Shown here one piece after another: positions 10,497 to 19,152 of a stretch of DNA of 38,084 nucleotides (the first letter of the stretch is position 1; each line of letters opens with the position of its first letter). The stretch comes from Kluyvera georgiana ATCC 51603 (GTDB lineage Bacteria > Pseudomonadota > Gammaproteobacteria > Enterobacterales > Enterobacteriaceae), in contig NZ_LXEU01000041.1 of assembly GCF_001654985.1 (NCBI RefSeq), forward strand, positions 1-38,084. The letters are read 5' to 3'. The notes beneath the pieces are model-generated. The model worked only from the letters and a program-made list of their open reading frames with translations, had not been told where the DNA came from and ran no database searches. Made by a program: the position numbers and the translations under genes.

Positions 10497-12159
10497 GGTC
10501 GTTATTCATCCATTGGCGAATGACCAGCGCCACGACGCGCGGATCGTTATCAGACATCTCGCGAATACGCTGGCTCATCACCTCGGCGCTCAGGCGCTGG
10601 TTGGCACGGCGTTGCTGGGTCTGTTCATCTTTGCTGAGGCGAACCTCAACGGCTTCCTGAATTTCCTGCTGCGCTTTGGCTTTTTCCACCTCGGCCAGGG
10701 CGACCTGTTCGCGGCGGGCAAGCTGCGGCTTAATCGCTTTACGCCACAGCAGCCAGGCGACAATCAGCACCAGCAGCCAGCGACCGGCGGACATCAGCTG
10801 CTCGATAAACGACTGTTGTTTCCAGAACGGCAGTTCGCCGCCGCTGTCATCGCTGCTGTTAAACGGTGAGTTGACCACGTTCAGGGTATCGCCACGCTGG
10901 CTGGAGAAGCCCATCGCCTCGCGGGTTAAATCTTCAATCTGTTTCATCTGATCGCTGGTCAGCGGCAGCGGTTTACCGTCTGGCAGATTGCGATAGTTGA
11001 CCACCACGGCGACAGACAGACGCTGAACGTCGCCAACGTTCTTTTTGGTGTGCGAAATGGTGCGATCGAGCTCGAAGTTGCTGGTTTCGCTACGCTGGGT
11101 ATTGCGCGGACCGGTGGTGGTGGCCGTGCGGGTATTGGCATTCTGCGCGTTGACCTGATTTGCCGGTGGGTTGGCAATCGGCGCCGACGGTGCCGGGGCT
11201 GGGGTGTTAGACAGCGCGCCCGGAACACCGCCCGGATACGGGCTACCGACCTGGTCGTTTTCGCTAACCTGACGCGAACGAATGGCGGCCTGGTTAGGAT
11301 CGCCATTCGGACGATACTGTTCGTCGGTTTGCTCTTTATTATCGAAGTTCACCTGCGCGGTGACCTGCGCATGCACGTTACCGTTACCGACGATCGGCCC
11401 AAGAATCGCTTCAATACGGCGCTGAACGCGGCCTTCAACGTCGGCGGTATATTTCAGCTGCGCGTCGTTCAGGTCGCGAGCGCTGGTATTGGACTGGGTC
11501 AGCAGATGGCCGCCCTGATCGACCACGGTGACGTTGCCCGGTGGTAAACCCGCGACGGCGCTGGAGACCAGATGGACCACCGCGGAGATTTGTCCTTCAT
11601 CAAGCGCGCGTCCCGGTTCGAGATTGACCGTAATGGAGGCCGAGGGGGATTTCTGCTCGCGTACGAACAGCGAAGGTTTTGGCATCGCTAAGTGCACGCG
11701 GGCGCTTTTGACCGGACCGAGGGTTTCGATGGTACGCGACAGTTCACCTTCCAGCGCGCGCTGGTAGTTCACCTGCTCGCTGAACTGGCTGATGCCGAAT
11801 TTTTCCTGATCGAGCAGTTCAAAACCTACCGCGCCGCCTTTCGGCAGGCCGAGCTGGGCCAAACGCAGGCGCAGTTCATGCACTTTGTCAGCGGGCACTT
11901 CCAGCGCGCCGCCGTTATCGGCGAAACGATAGGGGACGTTCATCTGGGTCAGCTGGGTCACGATGGCCCCCCCGTCCTGATCGGACAGGTTGCTGAACAG
12001 CGTGCGATAGTCCGGGGATTTGGCCCACAGCACCATTGCCACGAGAATAGCCACCGCGGCGGCACTGGCCACCATCAGTGGAATTTTTGGATTAGCGCGC
12101 AGGCGATTGACCCATTCTACAGTTTTATTTTGTGGCGTAGCCGTAGCACTCGCGCTCAT
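10489..12159 (-). CDS. fliF: Flagellar MS-ring protein FliF
   Basis: A 556-residue inner-membrane protein that forms the MS ring, the base on which rod, switch and export gate assemble. It has an N-terminal membrane helix (about residues 26-46), large periplasmic ring-building domains ([42 protein letters not shown]), a variable Pro/Ala/Asn linker, a second membrane helix near residue 460 and a C-terminal FliG-binding tail ([17 protein letters not shown]). It is close to the E. coli length of 552. First gene of the fliFGHIJK run, divergent from fliE. Confidence 0.96.
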   Translation of the reverse strand: MSASATATPQNKTVEWVNRLRANPKIPLMVASAAAVAILVAMVLWAKSPDYRTLFSNLSDQDGGAIVTQLTQMNVPYRFADNGGALEVPADKVHELRLRLAQLGLPKGGAVGFELLDQEKFGISQFSEQVNYQRALEGELSRTIETLGPVKSARVHLAMPKPSLFVREQKSPSASITVNLEPGRALDEGQISAVVHLVSSAVAGLPPGNVTVVDQGGHLLTQSNTSARDLNDAQLKYTADVEGRVQRRIEAILGPIVGNGNVHAQVTAQVNFDNKEQTDEQYRPNGDPNQAAIRSRQVSENDQVGSPYPGGVPGALSNTPAPAPSAPIANPPANQVNAQNANTRTATTTGPRNTQRSETSNFELDRTISHTKKNVGDVQRLSVAVVVNYRNLPDGKPLPLTSDQMKQIEDLTREAMGFSSQRGDTLNVVNSPFNSSDDSGGELPFWKQQSFIEQLMSAGRWLLVLIVAWLLWRKAIKPQLARREQVALAEVEKAKAQQEIQEAVEVRLSKDEQTQQRRANQRLSAEVMSQRIREMSDNDPRVVALVIRQWMNNDHE

Positions 12160-12273
12160 TGCGCACCTCGTCGTTCCTGATCAATGGCGTTAAACGTAAA
12201 CGAAAACAAAGCAGACTCCCTGGCGCAAAACACATAAAGACAGCGATGCCATTATTTGATGCTTCGGGAAATT

Positions 12274-12317
12274 CGATGGGCCAAATAACCCGTTTTTATA
12301 GTGCTATTTAGCGCCTT
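12274..12317. promoter_or_regulatory. Candidate FlhD4C2 operator between fliF and fliE
   Basis: Two inverted AT-containing half-sites face each other: GATGGGCCAAATAACC ending at 12290 and GTGCTATTTAGCGCC starting at 12301. The second, read on the minus strand, is GGCGCTAAATAGCAC, close to the FlhDC half-site pattern (GGCG..AATAGC). A roughly 10-base gap fits the known arrangement. In E. coli the divergent fliE and fliF operons are class-2, FlhDC-activated. Motif and context agree, but no binding evidence exists here. Confidence 0.6.
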
Positions 12318-12375
12318 TATCTTATTGACAAACTGGTAAGCTCGTTCTCAGGTTAAACACAATCCGGGAGTCAAC

Positions 12376-12687
12376 ATGGCGATTCAGGGTATTGAGGGCG
12401 TGCTGTCACAGATGCAGGCAACGGCATCACTGGCGCGCGGTCAAAGCGTGGATACACAGCCAACCATCAGCTTTGCCGGCCAGCTGCACGCGGCGCTCGA
12501 CCGCATCAGCGATACGCAAAACAGCGCCAAAGCGCAGGCGGAGAAGTTTTCACTGGGAGAACCAGGCATCGCGTTGAACGATGTGATGACCGATCTGCAA
12601 AAAGCATCCGTTTCATTGCAGATGGGGATTCAGGTGCGTAATAAACTGGTGAGCGCCTATCAGGAAGTGATGGGGATGCAGGTCTAG
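12376..12687 (+). CDS. fliE: Flagellar hook-basal body protein FliE
   Basis: A 103-residue secreted protein that joins the MS ring to the proximal rod and is the first export substrate. The start [17 protein letters not shown] and the end [26 protein letters not shown] match the family. GGGAG lies 6-10 bases before the ATG. Length is one residue less than E. coli. It is transcribed alone, divergent from fliF. Confidence 0.96.
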   Translation: MAIQGIEGVLSQMQATASLARGQSVDTQPTISFAGQLHAALDRISDTQNSAKAQAEKFSLGEPGIALNDVMTDLQKASVSLQMGIQVRNKLVSAYQEVMGMQV

Positions 12688-12696
12688 CTTCTGTTG

Positions 12697-12726
12697 CTCT
12701 CTCAATTGGGTTTAACGTTGGGAGAG
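12697..12726 (+). terminator. Weak hairpin after fliE
   Basis: CTCTCTCAA at 12697-12705 can pair with TTGGGAGAG at 12718-12726, nine pairs including one G-T. There is no T tract, so it may be a 3' stabilising hairpin rather than an intrinsic terminator. Confidence 0.35.
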
Positions 12727-12873
12727 TCCTGCCATTCGTCTTTTCCACTCCGGCGCCTCCCACGCTTCATTGCATTCGTTCAGATTACCCTCTACGCACC
12801 GTCTTTTCCGTGAAACCCCCGCAGGTTTAACGCTATAATGTTTCTGTTTTTTTCTCCCGAAACAGGATGAATA

Positions 12874-13287
12874 ATGAAAAAATTAGCCATTGTGGCAGCG
12901 CTGATGACGCTGGCGGGCTGTGCGCAGATTGAAGACTACTCAACGGTGGTGAAGTCGCCTGCTCCGGCGGGGCTGGCGGGCTACTGGCAGACGATGGGGC
13001 CGCAGCGCGCGTTGGTTAGCCCGGAGGCGATGGCCAGCCTGATTGTCACTCGTGACGGCGACACGCTGGACTGCCGCCAGTGGCAGCGGGTGATTGCGCT
13101 GCCGGGTAAACTCACTCTGCGCGATAGCGATGTCTACAACGTGACCAACAAGCTGGATGTTTATGCGGTGGAACGCGATGGCAATTCGCTGAAGTACGAT
13201 GGGATGACGTTGCAGCGGGTTGAGCGGCCTACGGTAGAATGCGCCAACGCTTTGACTAAAGCGCCGCTGCCGTCGGTGCTGCCGTAA
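12874..13287 (+). CDS. yedD: YedD family outer-membrane lipoprotein
   Basis: A 137-residue lipoprotein. The signal MKKLAIVAALMTLAGC carries a clear lipobox with lipid-accepting Cys16, and the next residue is Ala, which favours outer-membrane sorting. GYWQTMGPQRALVSPEA, DTLDCRQWQRVIALPGKLTL and the end KAPLPSVLP match E. coli YedD, with the same length. Its function is unknown. An AGGATG ribosome site lies upstream. In E. coli it is separated from fliT and fliE by amyA, yedE and yedF; here it alone fills that gap. Confidence 0.93.
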   Translation: MKKLAIVAALMTLAGCAQIEDYSTVVKSPAPAGLAGYWQTMGPQRALVSPEAMASLIVTRDGDTLDCRQWQRVIALPGKLTLRDSDVYNVTNKLDVYAVERDGNSLKYDGMTLQRVERPTVECANALTKAPLPSVLP

Positions 13288-13295
13288 AATTTTGT

Positions 13296-13322
13296 CGCTC
13301 CGGCATAGCTGATGCCGGAGCG
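13296..13322. terminator. Strong hairpin between convergent yedD and fliT
   Basis: Perfect 11-bp stem: CGCTCCGGCAT at 13296-13306 and ATGCCGGAGCG at 13312-13322 with a five-base loop. It sits between the yedD stop and the fliT stop, so it probably ends both transcripts. T tracts are weak in both directions. Confidence 0.65.
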
Positions 13323-13329
13323 CTATTCA

Positions 13330-13704
13330 TCAATGATTCAGGTCAACCTTATCCTGCGGAACCAGCACGTGGCCGCCCTGATTACCGTAGGTGGTCATCA
13401 CCGTTTTCTGAATTGACGATTGTCCGACCAGTTTCGCCAGCTCGTCCATGCGCGCCTGCAACAGGCGCTTTACGGTGTTTTCGTTATCAAGCACTTTACG
13501 CAGCAACGGACGGAGTTGTTCCTGAAGCAGTTCGGTTGGCTGGCTCTCTCGCGTCAGTTGAGCAATCTTTTGCACCGCATTGACGTACTCCATTTCGCTG
13601 GCGATTAATTCGTCCCACAGTCCCTCCGTGGCAAGCCGCAGCATCAGATTGCTTTTTTCAACCAGCTTTTGGTACGACAGATAAAGGTGCGGTGCATGGC
13701 TCAT
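13330..13704 (-). CDS. fliT: Flagellar export chaperone FliT
   Basis: A 124-residue helical chaperone for the cap protein FliD that, once freed, also binds FlhC and turns down FlhDC activity. Sequence cues are [40 protein letters not shown] and the amphipathic second half [31 protein letters not shown]. Close to the E. coli length of 121. It is third in the fliDST run, its ATG sharing one base with the fliS stop (TAATG). Confidence 0.93.
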   Translation of the reverse strand: MSHAPHLYLSYQKLVEKSNLMLRLATEGLWDELIASEMEYVNAVQKIAQLTRESQPTELLQEQLRPLLRKVLDNENTVKRLLQARMDELAKLVGQSSIQKTVMTTYGNQGGHVLVPQDKVDLNH

Positions 13705-14114
13705 TAGACGGCGTCCTGAATCAAGTTAGGCGTAAGTAGAGATTCCTTCCAGGCATCGGCGATGTTGCGCATTAACGCCTCAACTTCCTCAATGGCGCTA
13801 ACATCATTGTGCAGGTTGGCTTGCAGAAGACGTCTGACCATATAGGCATACAGCGACAGCAGGTTCTGCGTCAGCTCGTCGCGGCTGTCCTCATCCAGGC
13901 CAATTTTCAGCCCGTTTTCGATAATGTTGATGGCTTTCGACAGGGAAAGCCCTTTTCCCTGCTGGTTGCCGTCCTGCATAAACAGGCGGGCGCGGATCAG
14001 CGCGCTGAGCGCGCCGTCAAACAGCATGGTCACAAGCTGCTGCTGACTGGCGCTCATCACGGCGCTTTCCACTCCAATCTGTGCGTAGGCCTGCGTACCT
14101 TTTGCCCCGTACAT
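13704..14114 (-). CDS. fliS: Flagellin export chaperone FliS
   Basis: A 136-residue all-helical chaperone that binds the disordered C-terminus of flagellin (fliC, nearby) and prevents premature polymerisation. The start [28 protein letters not shown] corresponds to the family MYTASGIKAYAQ..; six more upstream residues in frame are not conserved, so I start at 14114. [18 protein letters not shown] and [16 protein letters not shown] are typical. Order fliD-fliS-fliT as in E. coli. Confidence 0.95.
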   Translation of the reverse strand: MYGAKGTQAYAQIGVESAVMSASQQQLVTMLFDGALSALIRARLFMQDGNQQGKGLSLSKAINIIENGLKIGLDEDSRDELTQNLLSLYAYMVRRLLQANLHNDVSAIEEVEALMRNIADAWKESLLTPNLIQDAV

Positions 14115-14138
14115 GATGTCTCTCCCGATCAATAGTGA

Positions 14139-15551
14139 TTACTTGGAATTGCTGGTCGATTCAAACTGCTGCGTTAAGTAGCTGCTGGTGCTGTTCAACG
14201 AACTCATTAATACGTCCAGCTGGGTAAACTGTTCTTTATAGCGAGCCACCTGCGCGTCGATACGATCGCTGGCGGCGTTATAGTCTTTGGTTAATTTGTT
14301 CAGCGTTTTGCTGACGCCATCGGTGGCGGCTTTGATGATGCCGGTGCTGGAGAGCCAGCTGGTCAGGTTGGTACCGATGGTGGTGGTGATGCCGGTTTTT
14401 TTGCCGTCGCCCACCAGCAGTTCGCCCACGCCGGAAGCGTCTTTTTTCAGGGCGGCTGTCAGTTTATCGTTATCCAGCTCCAGCTTGCCGTCGTTCGGGT
14501 CTGTCGTGATCCCAATCTGCGCCAGCGTTTTATAAGAGGAGGTGCTCAGCGAGTTGCTCAACATACTCTTCAGCTGGGTCTGGATGGTGCGCAGGGTCGT
14601 GTCGCCGAGCAGCGCGCCGTTGTTGGCATTCTGGCTGTCCGCGCCTGGGTCTACGGCGGTGTATTTTGTCAGGCTGCTGAAGGTGTCGATCAGTGCGTTA
14701 TAGGCGGTGACCCAGTCGCTGACGGCCTTTTGCGCCTTGGTCGTGTCCTGGGTGATGGTCAGCGTCTGGTTGCCGGTGGTGACATCGTTCAGGTTCAGGG
14801 TGATGTCTTCCAGCGCGTCGCTGATGGTGTTGCTGCTGTTGACAATTGGCACGTTGTTGACGGTCAGTTCGGCGTTTTGCGCGTTAACGCTCTGTTCCAT
14901 CCCGTTTGCGCCGTCGGTGCTGGTTCCGTTATAACCCATAAAACTTTGCAGCGCGCTGTCGCCGCTGACGCTTAAGGTCATGGCGTTATCTTCACCGGTA
15001 TCGTTCGAGGTAATCGACAGACGATATTCGCCGTTGCCAACGTTGATAATACTGGCGCTGACGCCCGCTTTGGCATTGTTGATGGCGTCGCGAATACCGC
15101 TTAAGGACGAGTTGGCGGCGCTGATATCAATGGTCACCGGTTTTTTATCGCCCCCCTGCTGGATGGTCAGAGTACTGTCGCTGGTGGCGATAGCGGCTTT
15201 GCTGTCTTTCTGGGAGGTTTTGGTGGTCAGCGTCTGCGCCTGTGCCAGTTGCGTGACGGCGATGGTGTATTTCCCCGCGATCGCGCCGCCTGTCGTGGTG
15301 GCGCTAAACGCGGTGCTCGAACTGGCGGTAGTGGTCGCGGTAAACAGGTCGGCTTTCGACAGCGCGGTGTTGGCCGTCTGGAACGCTTCCAGCCCGCTTT
15401 TCAGGCTGCCGTAGGCGCTCAGCTTCGCGGTATAAGAGGATTGCTGTTTAGAAATCGGCGTTAACGTCTGTTTTTGCGCGGCGGTAAGGCTATCCAGAAT
15501 GTCGCTCAGATTCAGGCCCGATCCAACTCCTAGTGAAGAAATGCTTGCCAT
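14139..15551 (-). CDS. fliD: Flagellar filament cap protein FliD
   Basis: A 470-residue secreted protein (HAP2) forming the pentameric cap under which flagellin polymerises. The conserved N-terminus MASISSLGVGSGLNLSDILDSLTAAQ and the C-terminal coiled coil (KTLNKLTKDYNAASDRIDAQVARYKEQFTQLDVLMSSLNSTSSYLTQQF) flank a more variable middle exposed outside the cell. Length is within two residues of E. coli FliD. A near-perfect sigma-28 promoter lies 43-69 bases upstream, so this is a class-3 operon with fliS and fliT, divergent from fliC. Confidence 0.96.
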   Translation of the reverse strand: MASISSLGVGSGLNLSDILDSLTAAQKQTLTPISKQQSSYTAKLSAYGSLKSGLEAFQTANTALSKADLFTATTTASSSTAFSATTTGGAIAGKYTIAVTQLAQAQTLTTKTSQKDSKAAIATSDSTLTIQQGGDKKPVTIDISAANSSLSGIRDAINNAKAGVSASIINVGNGEYRLSITSNDTGEDNAMTLSVSGDSALQSFMGYNGTSTDGANGMEQSVNAQNAELTVNNVPIVNSSNTISDALEDITLNLNDVTTGNQTLTITQDTTKAQKAVSDWVTAYNALIDTFSSLTKYTAVDPGADSQNANNGALLGDTTLRTIQTQLKSMLSNSLSTSSYKTLAQIGITTDPNDGKLELDNDKLTAALKKDASGVGELLVGDGKKTGITTTIGTNLTSWLSSTGIIKAATDGVSKTLNKLTKDYNAASDRIDAQVARYKEQFTQLDVLMSSLNSTSSYLTQQFESTSNSK

Positions 15552-15593
15552 TGTTATTCCTTAATTTGTCGACACGTAGAATGAATGTCTGGG

Positions 15594-15620
15594 TTATCGG
15601 CCTGAATGCATCAAAGTTTA
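15594..15620 (-). promoter_or_regulatory. Sigma-28 (FliA) promoter of fliDST
   Basis: On the minus strand, TAAA at 15620-15617, a 15-base gap, then GCCGATAA at 15601-15594. This is an exact match to the FliA consensus core (TAAA-N15-GCCGATAA). It lies upstream of and points at fliD. Confidence 0.93.
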
Positions 15621-15711
15621 CGCTTAATTGTCTTTTTTTAATGGCGGGAATAAGGGCAAGAGAAAAGAGTAATTCGACGGCTAAAAAAAGCGTGATTGCG
15701 AAAAAAAATTC

Positions 15712-15738
15712 TAAAGGTTGTTTAACGGCAGACGATAA
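15712..15738 (+). promoter_or_regulatory. Sigma-28 (FliA) promoter of fliC
   Basis: TAAA at 15712-15715, a 15-base gap, and GACGATAA at 15731-15738. The spacing is canonical and the -10 differs at one base from GCCGATAA. A start near 15745 gives a leader of about 70 bases before fliC. Confidence 0.87.
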
Positions 15739-15814
15739 CAAGTTTGACGGCGATTGAGCCGACGGGTGGAAACCCATTACGTAATCAACGACTTGCAATA
15801 TAGGATAACGAATC

Positions 15815-17569
15815 ATGGCACAAGTCATTAATACCAACAGCCTCTCGCTGATCACTCAGAACAATATCAACAAGAACCAGTCTGCGCTGTCCAGTTCTAT
15901 CGAGCGTCTGTCGTCTGGTCTGCGTATTAACAGCGCGAAGGATGACGCAGCGGGTCAGGCGATTGCTAACCGTTTCACCTCCAACATCAAAGGCCTGACT
16001 CAGGCGGCGCGTAACGCCAACGACGGTATCTCCGTTGCGCAGACCACTGAAGGCGCGCTGTCTGAAATCAACAACAACTTACAGCGTGTGCGTGAACTGA
16101 CCGTTCAGGCAACCACCGGCACCAACTCAGAATCCGACCTGTCGTCAATTCAGGACGAAATTAAGTCTCGTCTGGACGAAATTGACCGCGTATCCGGTCA
16201 GACTCAGTTCAACGGCGTGAACGTACTGGCAAAAGACGGTTCCATGAAAATTCAGGTCGGCGCAAATGATGGTGAGACCATCACCATCGACCTGAAAGCC
16301 ATTAACAGCTCCGTACTGGGGCTGAGTGGTTTTGACGTTAATAAAACCATCTCTTCGTCCGACCTCGCTACAACTGCAACAACGCAGTTGAAAGAAGCTG
16401 ATTCCAAAGTTAGCACCGCTAAATTCTCCTTCACCGATACCAACACTGTCGGTCCGATGAAGATTGCGGTTGATAATGCCGATGCAGATAAACTGTATGT
16501 CACTGATGGTACTAACTATTACGACGCAACTTACGATAAAACGTCTAATACACTGAAATATAACAGCACAGCGACTGCAGCTGGTATTGATGGTACCAAA
16601 GCAACTATTGCTACAGCGGGTCAGGATATTAGCGTTGGCGGTGGTGTATCTCTGCATACTCAGGATGTTGTTGGCTTTACTGATGGTAACACCGCGGCTC
16701 AACCAGCTCTGTACATGGACAAAGCCGGTAAATACTACGCACAGATGTCTGACAATTCTTACCGTGCTGCAACTGTTGATGCTGCTAGTGGTACTGTGAC
16801 ATTTAGTTCTAAGGCTGCTGATAAAATTGGTGTTGCAGTTGATTTTGCTACTACTAGCACAACGGGTATTACTGGCGCTGGTGGCGATGAAGTTGTTGAC
16901 GGTCTGGTAAAAGATACTGCAGGGAACTATTTTGCAAATGTAACTGGTACCAAAGCAGGTCTTTATGCTGCAAGCGTTAATGCGACAACGGGGGTTGTTA
17001 CACTGACTGGTACTGCGGTAGGGACACCAACAGGTGCAACGACTGCAGTGACTACCGTAGGTGAGCCAACGGGTCTCTCCTCTAAACTGACCGAAATTGA
17101 CACCCCAAGCTCAACTCCGGCCGTCGACGTTGATCTGTCATCCGTTACCAACGTTAAAAACGCACAGCTCTTTGCTCTGAAAGACGGCAGCGGTTATGTT
17201 ATCAAAGGCAGCGATGCCGATGGCAAAGATGTGATGTACAAAGCAACGGTTGATACTGCTACTGGCAAAGTTACTCAGGGCGATCAGGTCACTTCAGACC
17301 CGCTGGCGGCTGTTGACGATGCCATTGCCACCGTTGATAAATTCCGTTCTTCCCTGGGTGCTATCCAGAACCGTCTGGACTCAGCTATCACCAACCTGAA
17401 CAACACCACCACCAACCTGTCTGAAGCGCAGTCCCGTATTCAGGACGCCGACTATGCGACCGAAGTGTCCAACATGTCTAAAGCGCAGATTATTCAGCAG
17501 GCCGGTAACTCCGTGCTGGCGAAAGCCAACCAGGTACCGCAGCAGGTTCTGTCTCTGCTGCAGGGCTAA
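15815..17569 (+). CDS. fliC: Flagellin FliC
   Basis: A 584-residue filament protein. The conserved ends, MAQVINTNSLSLITQNNINKNQ to about residue 180 (D0/D1) and roughly residues 485-584 ending NQVPQQVLSLLQG, form the filament core. The TLR5-recognised stretch LQRVRELTVQ is at about residues 89-98. The centre (about 190-430) is a Thr/Ala/Gly-rich surface domain with little conservation, making the protein longer than K-12 FliC (498). Codon choice changes in this centre: many AT-ending codons such as GCT, GGT, ACT, GTT between about 16370 and 17060, unlike the flanks, which suggests past antigenic exchange. It is exported with FliS. No fliB methylase is adjacent. Confidence 0.97.
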   Translation: MAQVINTNSLSLITQNNINKNQSALSSSIERLSSGLRINSAKDDAAGQAIANRFTSNIKGLTQAARNANDGISVAQTTEGALSEINNNLQRVRELTVQATTGTNSESDLSSIQDEIKSRLDEIDRVSGQTQFNGVNVLAKDGSMKIQVGANDGETITIDLKAINSSVLGLSGFDVNKTISSSDLATTATTQLKEADSKVSTAKFSFTDTNTVGPMKIAVDNADADKLYVTDGTNYYDATYDKTSNTLKYNSTATAAGIDGTKATIATAGQDISVGGGVSLHTQDVVGFTDGNTAAQPALYMDKAGKYYAQMSDNSYRAATVDAASGTVTFSSKAADKIGVAVDFATTSTTGITGAGGDEVVDGLVKDTAGNYFANVTGTKAGLYAASVNATTGVVTLTGTAVGTPTGATTAVTTVGEPTGLSSKLTEIDTPSSTPAVDVDLSSVTNVKNAQLFALKDGSGYVIKGSDADGKDVMYKATVDTATGKVTQGDQVTSDPLAAVDDAIATVDKFRSSLGAIQNRLDSAITNLNNTTTNLSEAQSRIQDADYATEVSNMSKAQIIQQAGNSVLAKANQVPQQVLSLLQG

Positions 17570-17587
17570 TCGCTCTCATCCTGACCC

Positions 17588-17612
17588 AACCCCGCCTCGG
17601 CGGGGTTTTTTT
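17588..17612 (+). terminator. Rho-independent terminator of fliC
   Basis: AACCCCGCC at 17588-17596 pairs with GGCGGGGTT at 17599-17607, followed by a T run to 17612. It stands 19 bases past the fliC stop. A textbook intrinsic terminator. Confidence 0.93.
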
Positions 17613-17633
17613 GTTACTGAAATTTCACTTTAC

Positions 17634-17709
17634 TGCGCAAATAACCCCACATTTCTCCCACTGTTCCACCGATTAAAACGGCTATAGAAACGGATAATCG
17701 TGCCGATAA
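17634..17709 (+). promoter_or_regulatory. fliA promoter region: FlhDC-like half-site and sigma-28 -10
   Basis: GCCGATAA at 17702-17709 with TATA 15 bases upstream (17683-17686) forms a FliA-type promoter with a one-base-imperfect -35, allowing self-activation. Upstream, GCGCAAATAACCC (from 17635) resembles the CAAATAACCC half-site seen between fliE and fliF, suggesting FlhDC control. The sigma-28 part is strong; the FlhDC part is inference. Confidence 0.7.
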
Positions 17710-17735
17710 CTCATATTAATGCAGGGCTGTTTATC

Positions 17736-18455
17736 GTGAATTCAATGTATACCGCTGAAGGTGTAATGGATAAACACTCGCTATGGCAACGCTATGTGCC
17801 GTTGGTGCGCCATGAAGCGCTGCGCCTCCAGGTGCGTTTGCCGGCGAGCGTGGAACTGGACGATCTGCTCCAGGCGGGCGGTATCGGTTTATTGAACGCT
17901 GTTGAACGCTATGACGCTCTGCAAGGTACGGCATTTACCACTTACGCAGTGCAACGCATCCGTGGGGCGATGCTGGACGAATTACGCAGCCGTGACTGGG
18001 TGCCGCGTAGCGTCCGGCGGAACGCGCGTGAAGTTGCGCAAACGCTGGGTCAACTGGAGCAAGAGCTGGGACGAAACGCGACGGAAACCGAAGTCGCGCA
18101 GCGATTGGGGATTGCGGTTGAGGAATACCGTCAGGTGCTGTTAGATACCAATAACAGCCAGCTTTTTTCCTACGACGAGTGGCGAGAAGAGTATGGCGAC
18201 AGCATCGAACTGGTGACGGAAGAGAATCAGCACGAAAACCCACTGCATCAACTGTTGGAAGGCGATCTTCGCCAGCGCGTGATGGAGGCGATTGAAGCCT
18301 TACCGGAACGTGAAAAGTTGGTGTTAACCCTCTATTACCAGGAAGAGCTCAATCTCAAAGAGATTGGCGCGGTGCTGGAAGTGGGGGAATCGCGCGTCAG
18401 CCAGTTGCACAGTCAGGCGATCAAGCGTCTGCGCATCAAGCTGGGTAAGCTGTAG
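17736..18455 (+). CDS. fliA: Flagellar sigma factor FliA (sigma-28)
   Basis: A 239-residue sigma factor for class-3 flagellar and chemotaxis genes, held inactive by FlgM until the hook is finished. Sigma regions are apparent: region 2 (ELDDLLQAGGIGLLNAVERYDALQGTAFTTYAVQRIRGAMLDELR), region 3 (RDWVPRSVRRNAREVAQTL) and region 4 (LPEREKLVLTLYYQEELNLKEIGAVLEVGESRVSQLHSQAIKRL). The start is the GTG at 17736 (VNSMYTAEGVMDKHSLWQ), matching the E. coli start and length; the frame continues upstream to 17700 but would run through its own promoter. It directs the sites found before fliD and fliC. Confidence 0.96.
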   Translation: MNSMYTAEGVMDKHSLWQRYVPLVRHEALRLQVRLPASVELDDLLQAGGIGLLNAVERYDALQGTAFTTYAVQRIRGAMLDELRSRDWVPRSVRRNAREVAQTLGQLEQELGRNATETEVAQRLGIAVEEYRQVLLDTNNSQLFSYDEWREEYGDSIELVTEENQHENPLHQLLEGDLRQRVMEAIEALPEREKLVLTLYYQEELNLKEIGAVLEVGESRVSQLHSQAIKRLRIKLGKL

Positions 18456-18518
18456 GTTGGTATAACGTTACGTTCAACCAAAGAATGCCGCATTAATCAA
18501 TGAAAACCCGGAGTTATC

Positions 18519-19067
18519 ATGATGATGCAGGTAAAAAGACGGCCCCTAAGCCGCTATTTGAAAGACTTCAAACACAGCCAAACGCACTGCGCGCACTGTC
18601 ATAAACTGCTCGACCGCATCACGCTCGTCCGGCAGGGGGAGATAGTCAATAAAATCGCGATATCCCGTCTCGATACCCTGATGGACGACGCGGCCTGGCA
18701 ACAGGAACGCGAGGCATGGTCCGCGCTGTGCCGTTTCTGCGGCGATCTGCACTGCAAAGAGCAGAGCGCCTTCTTTAATATCATCGGCTTCAAACAATAC
18801 CTCCTCGAACATACCGACATGAGCGCCGGTACCGTGCGCGAATACGTCGTGCGTCTGCGTCGTCTGGGCAACCACTTTTCCGCGCAACAGGTGCCGCGCG
18901 CGCTGCTGCTGGAACGCCAGGCTGACGTCAAGCTGGAGGCGTGGCTGCCGGATACCAGCACCAACAATTATCGTATTGCACTGCGTAAATACCTGCGATT
19001 TCATCACCAGCAGGCGCTGAACAACGCACAAAACTTCGCAGACCGTGAAACCTCTGATATATATTAA
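18519..19067 (+). CDS. fliZ: Flagellar regulatory protein FliZ
   Basis: A 182-residue DNA-binding regulator that favours motility: it represses ydiV (an anti-FlhDC factor) in Salmonella and antagonises RpoS promoters and curli in E. coli. RRPLSRYLKDFKHSQTHCAHCHKLLDRITLVRQGEIVNKI and GTVREYVVRLRRLGNH match the family; the helix carrying the conserved Arg residues resembles a recombinase core-binding fold. The C-terminal third differs most from E. coli. Three consecutive ATGs (18519, 18522, 18525) leave the exact start open. It follows fliA by 63 bases in one operon. Confidence 0.94.
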   Translation: MMMQVKRRPLSRYLKDFKHSQTHCAHCHKLLDRITLVRQGEIVNKIAISRLDTLMDDAAWQQEREAWSALCRFCGDLHCKEQSAFFNIIGFKQYLLEHTDMSAGTVREYVVRLRRLGNHFSAQQVPRALLLERQADVKLEAWLPDTSTNNYRIALRKYLRFHHQQALNNAQNFADRETSDIY

Positions 19068-19152
19068 ATTGGAATAACATGGATCTTATGGGTGTTTGTC
19101 ATTGATGATGAACGGTTTACACTACGGGAAAATAATGTTTTTCGGGGGTATA

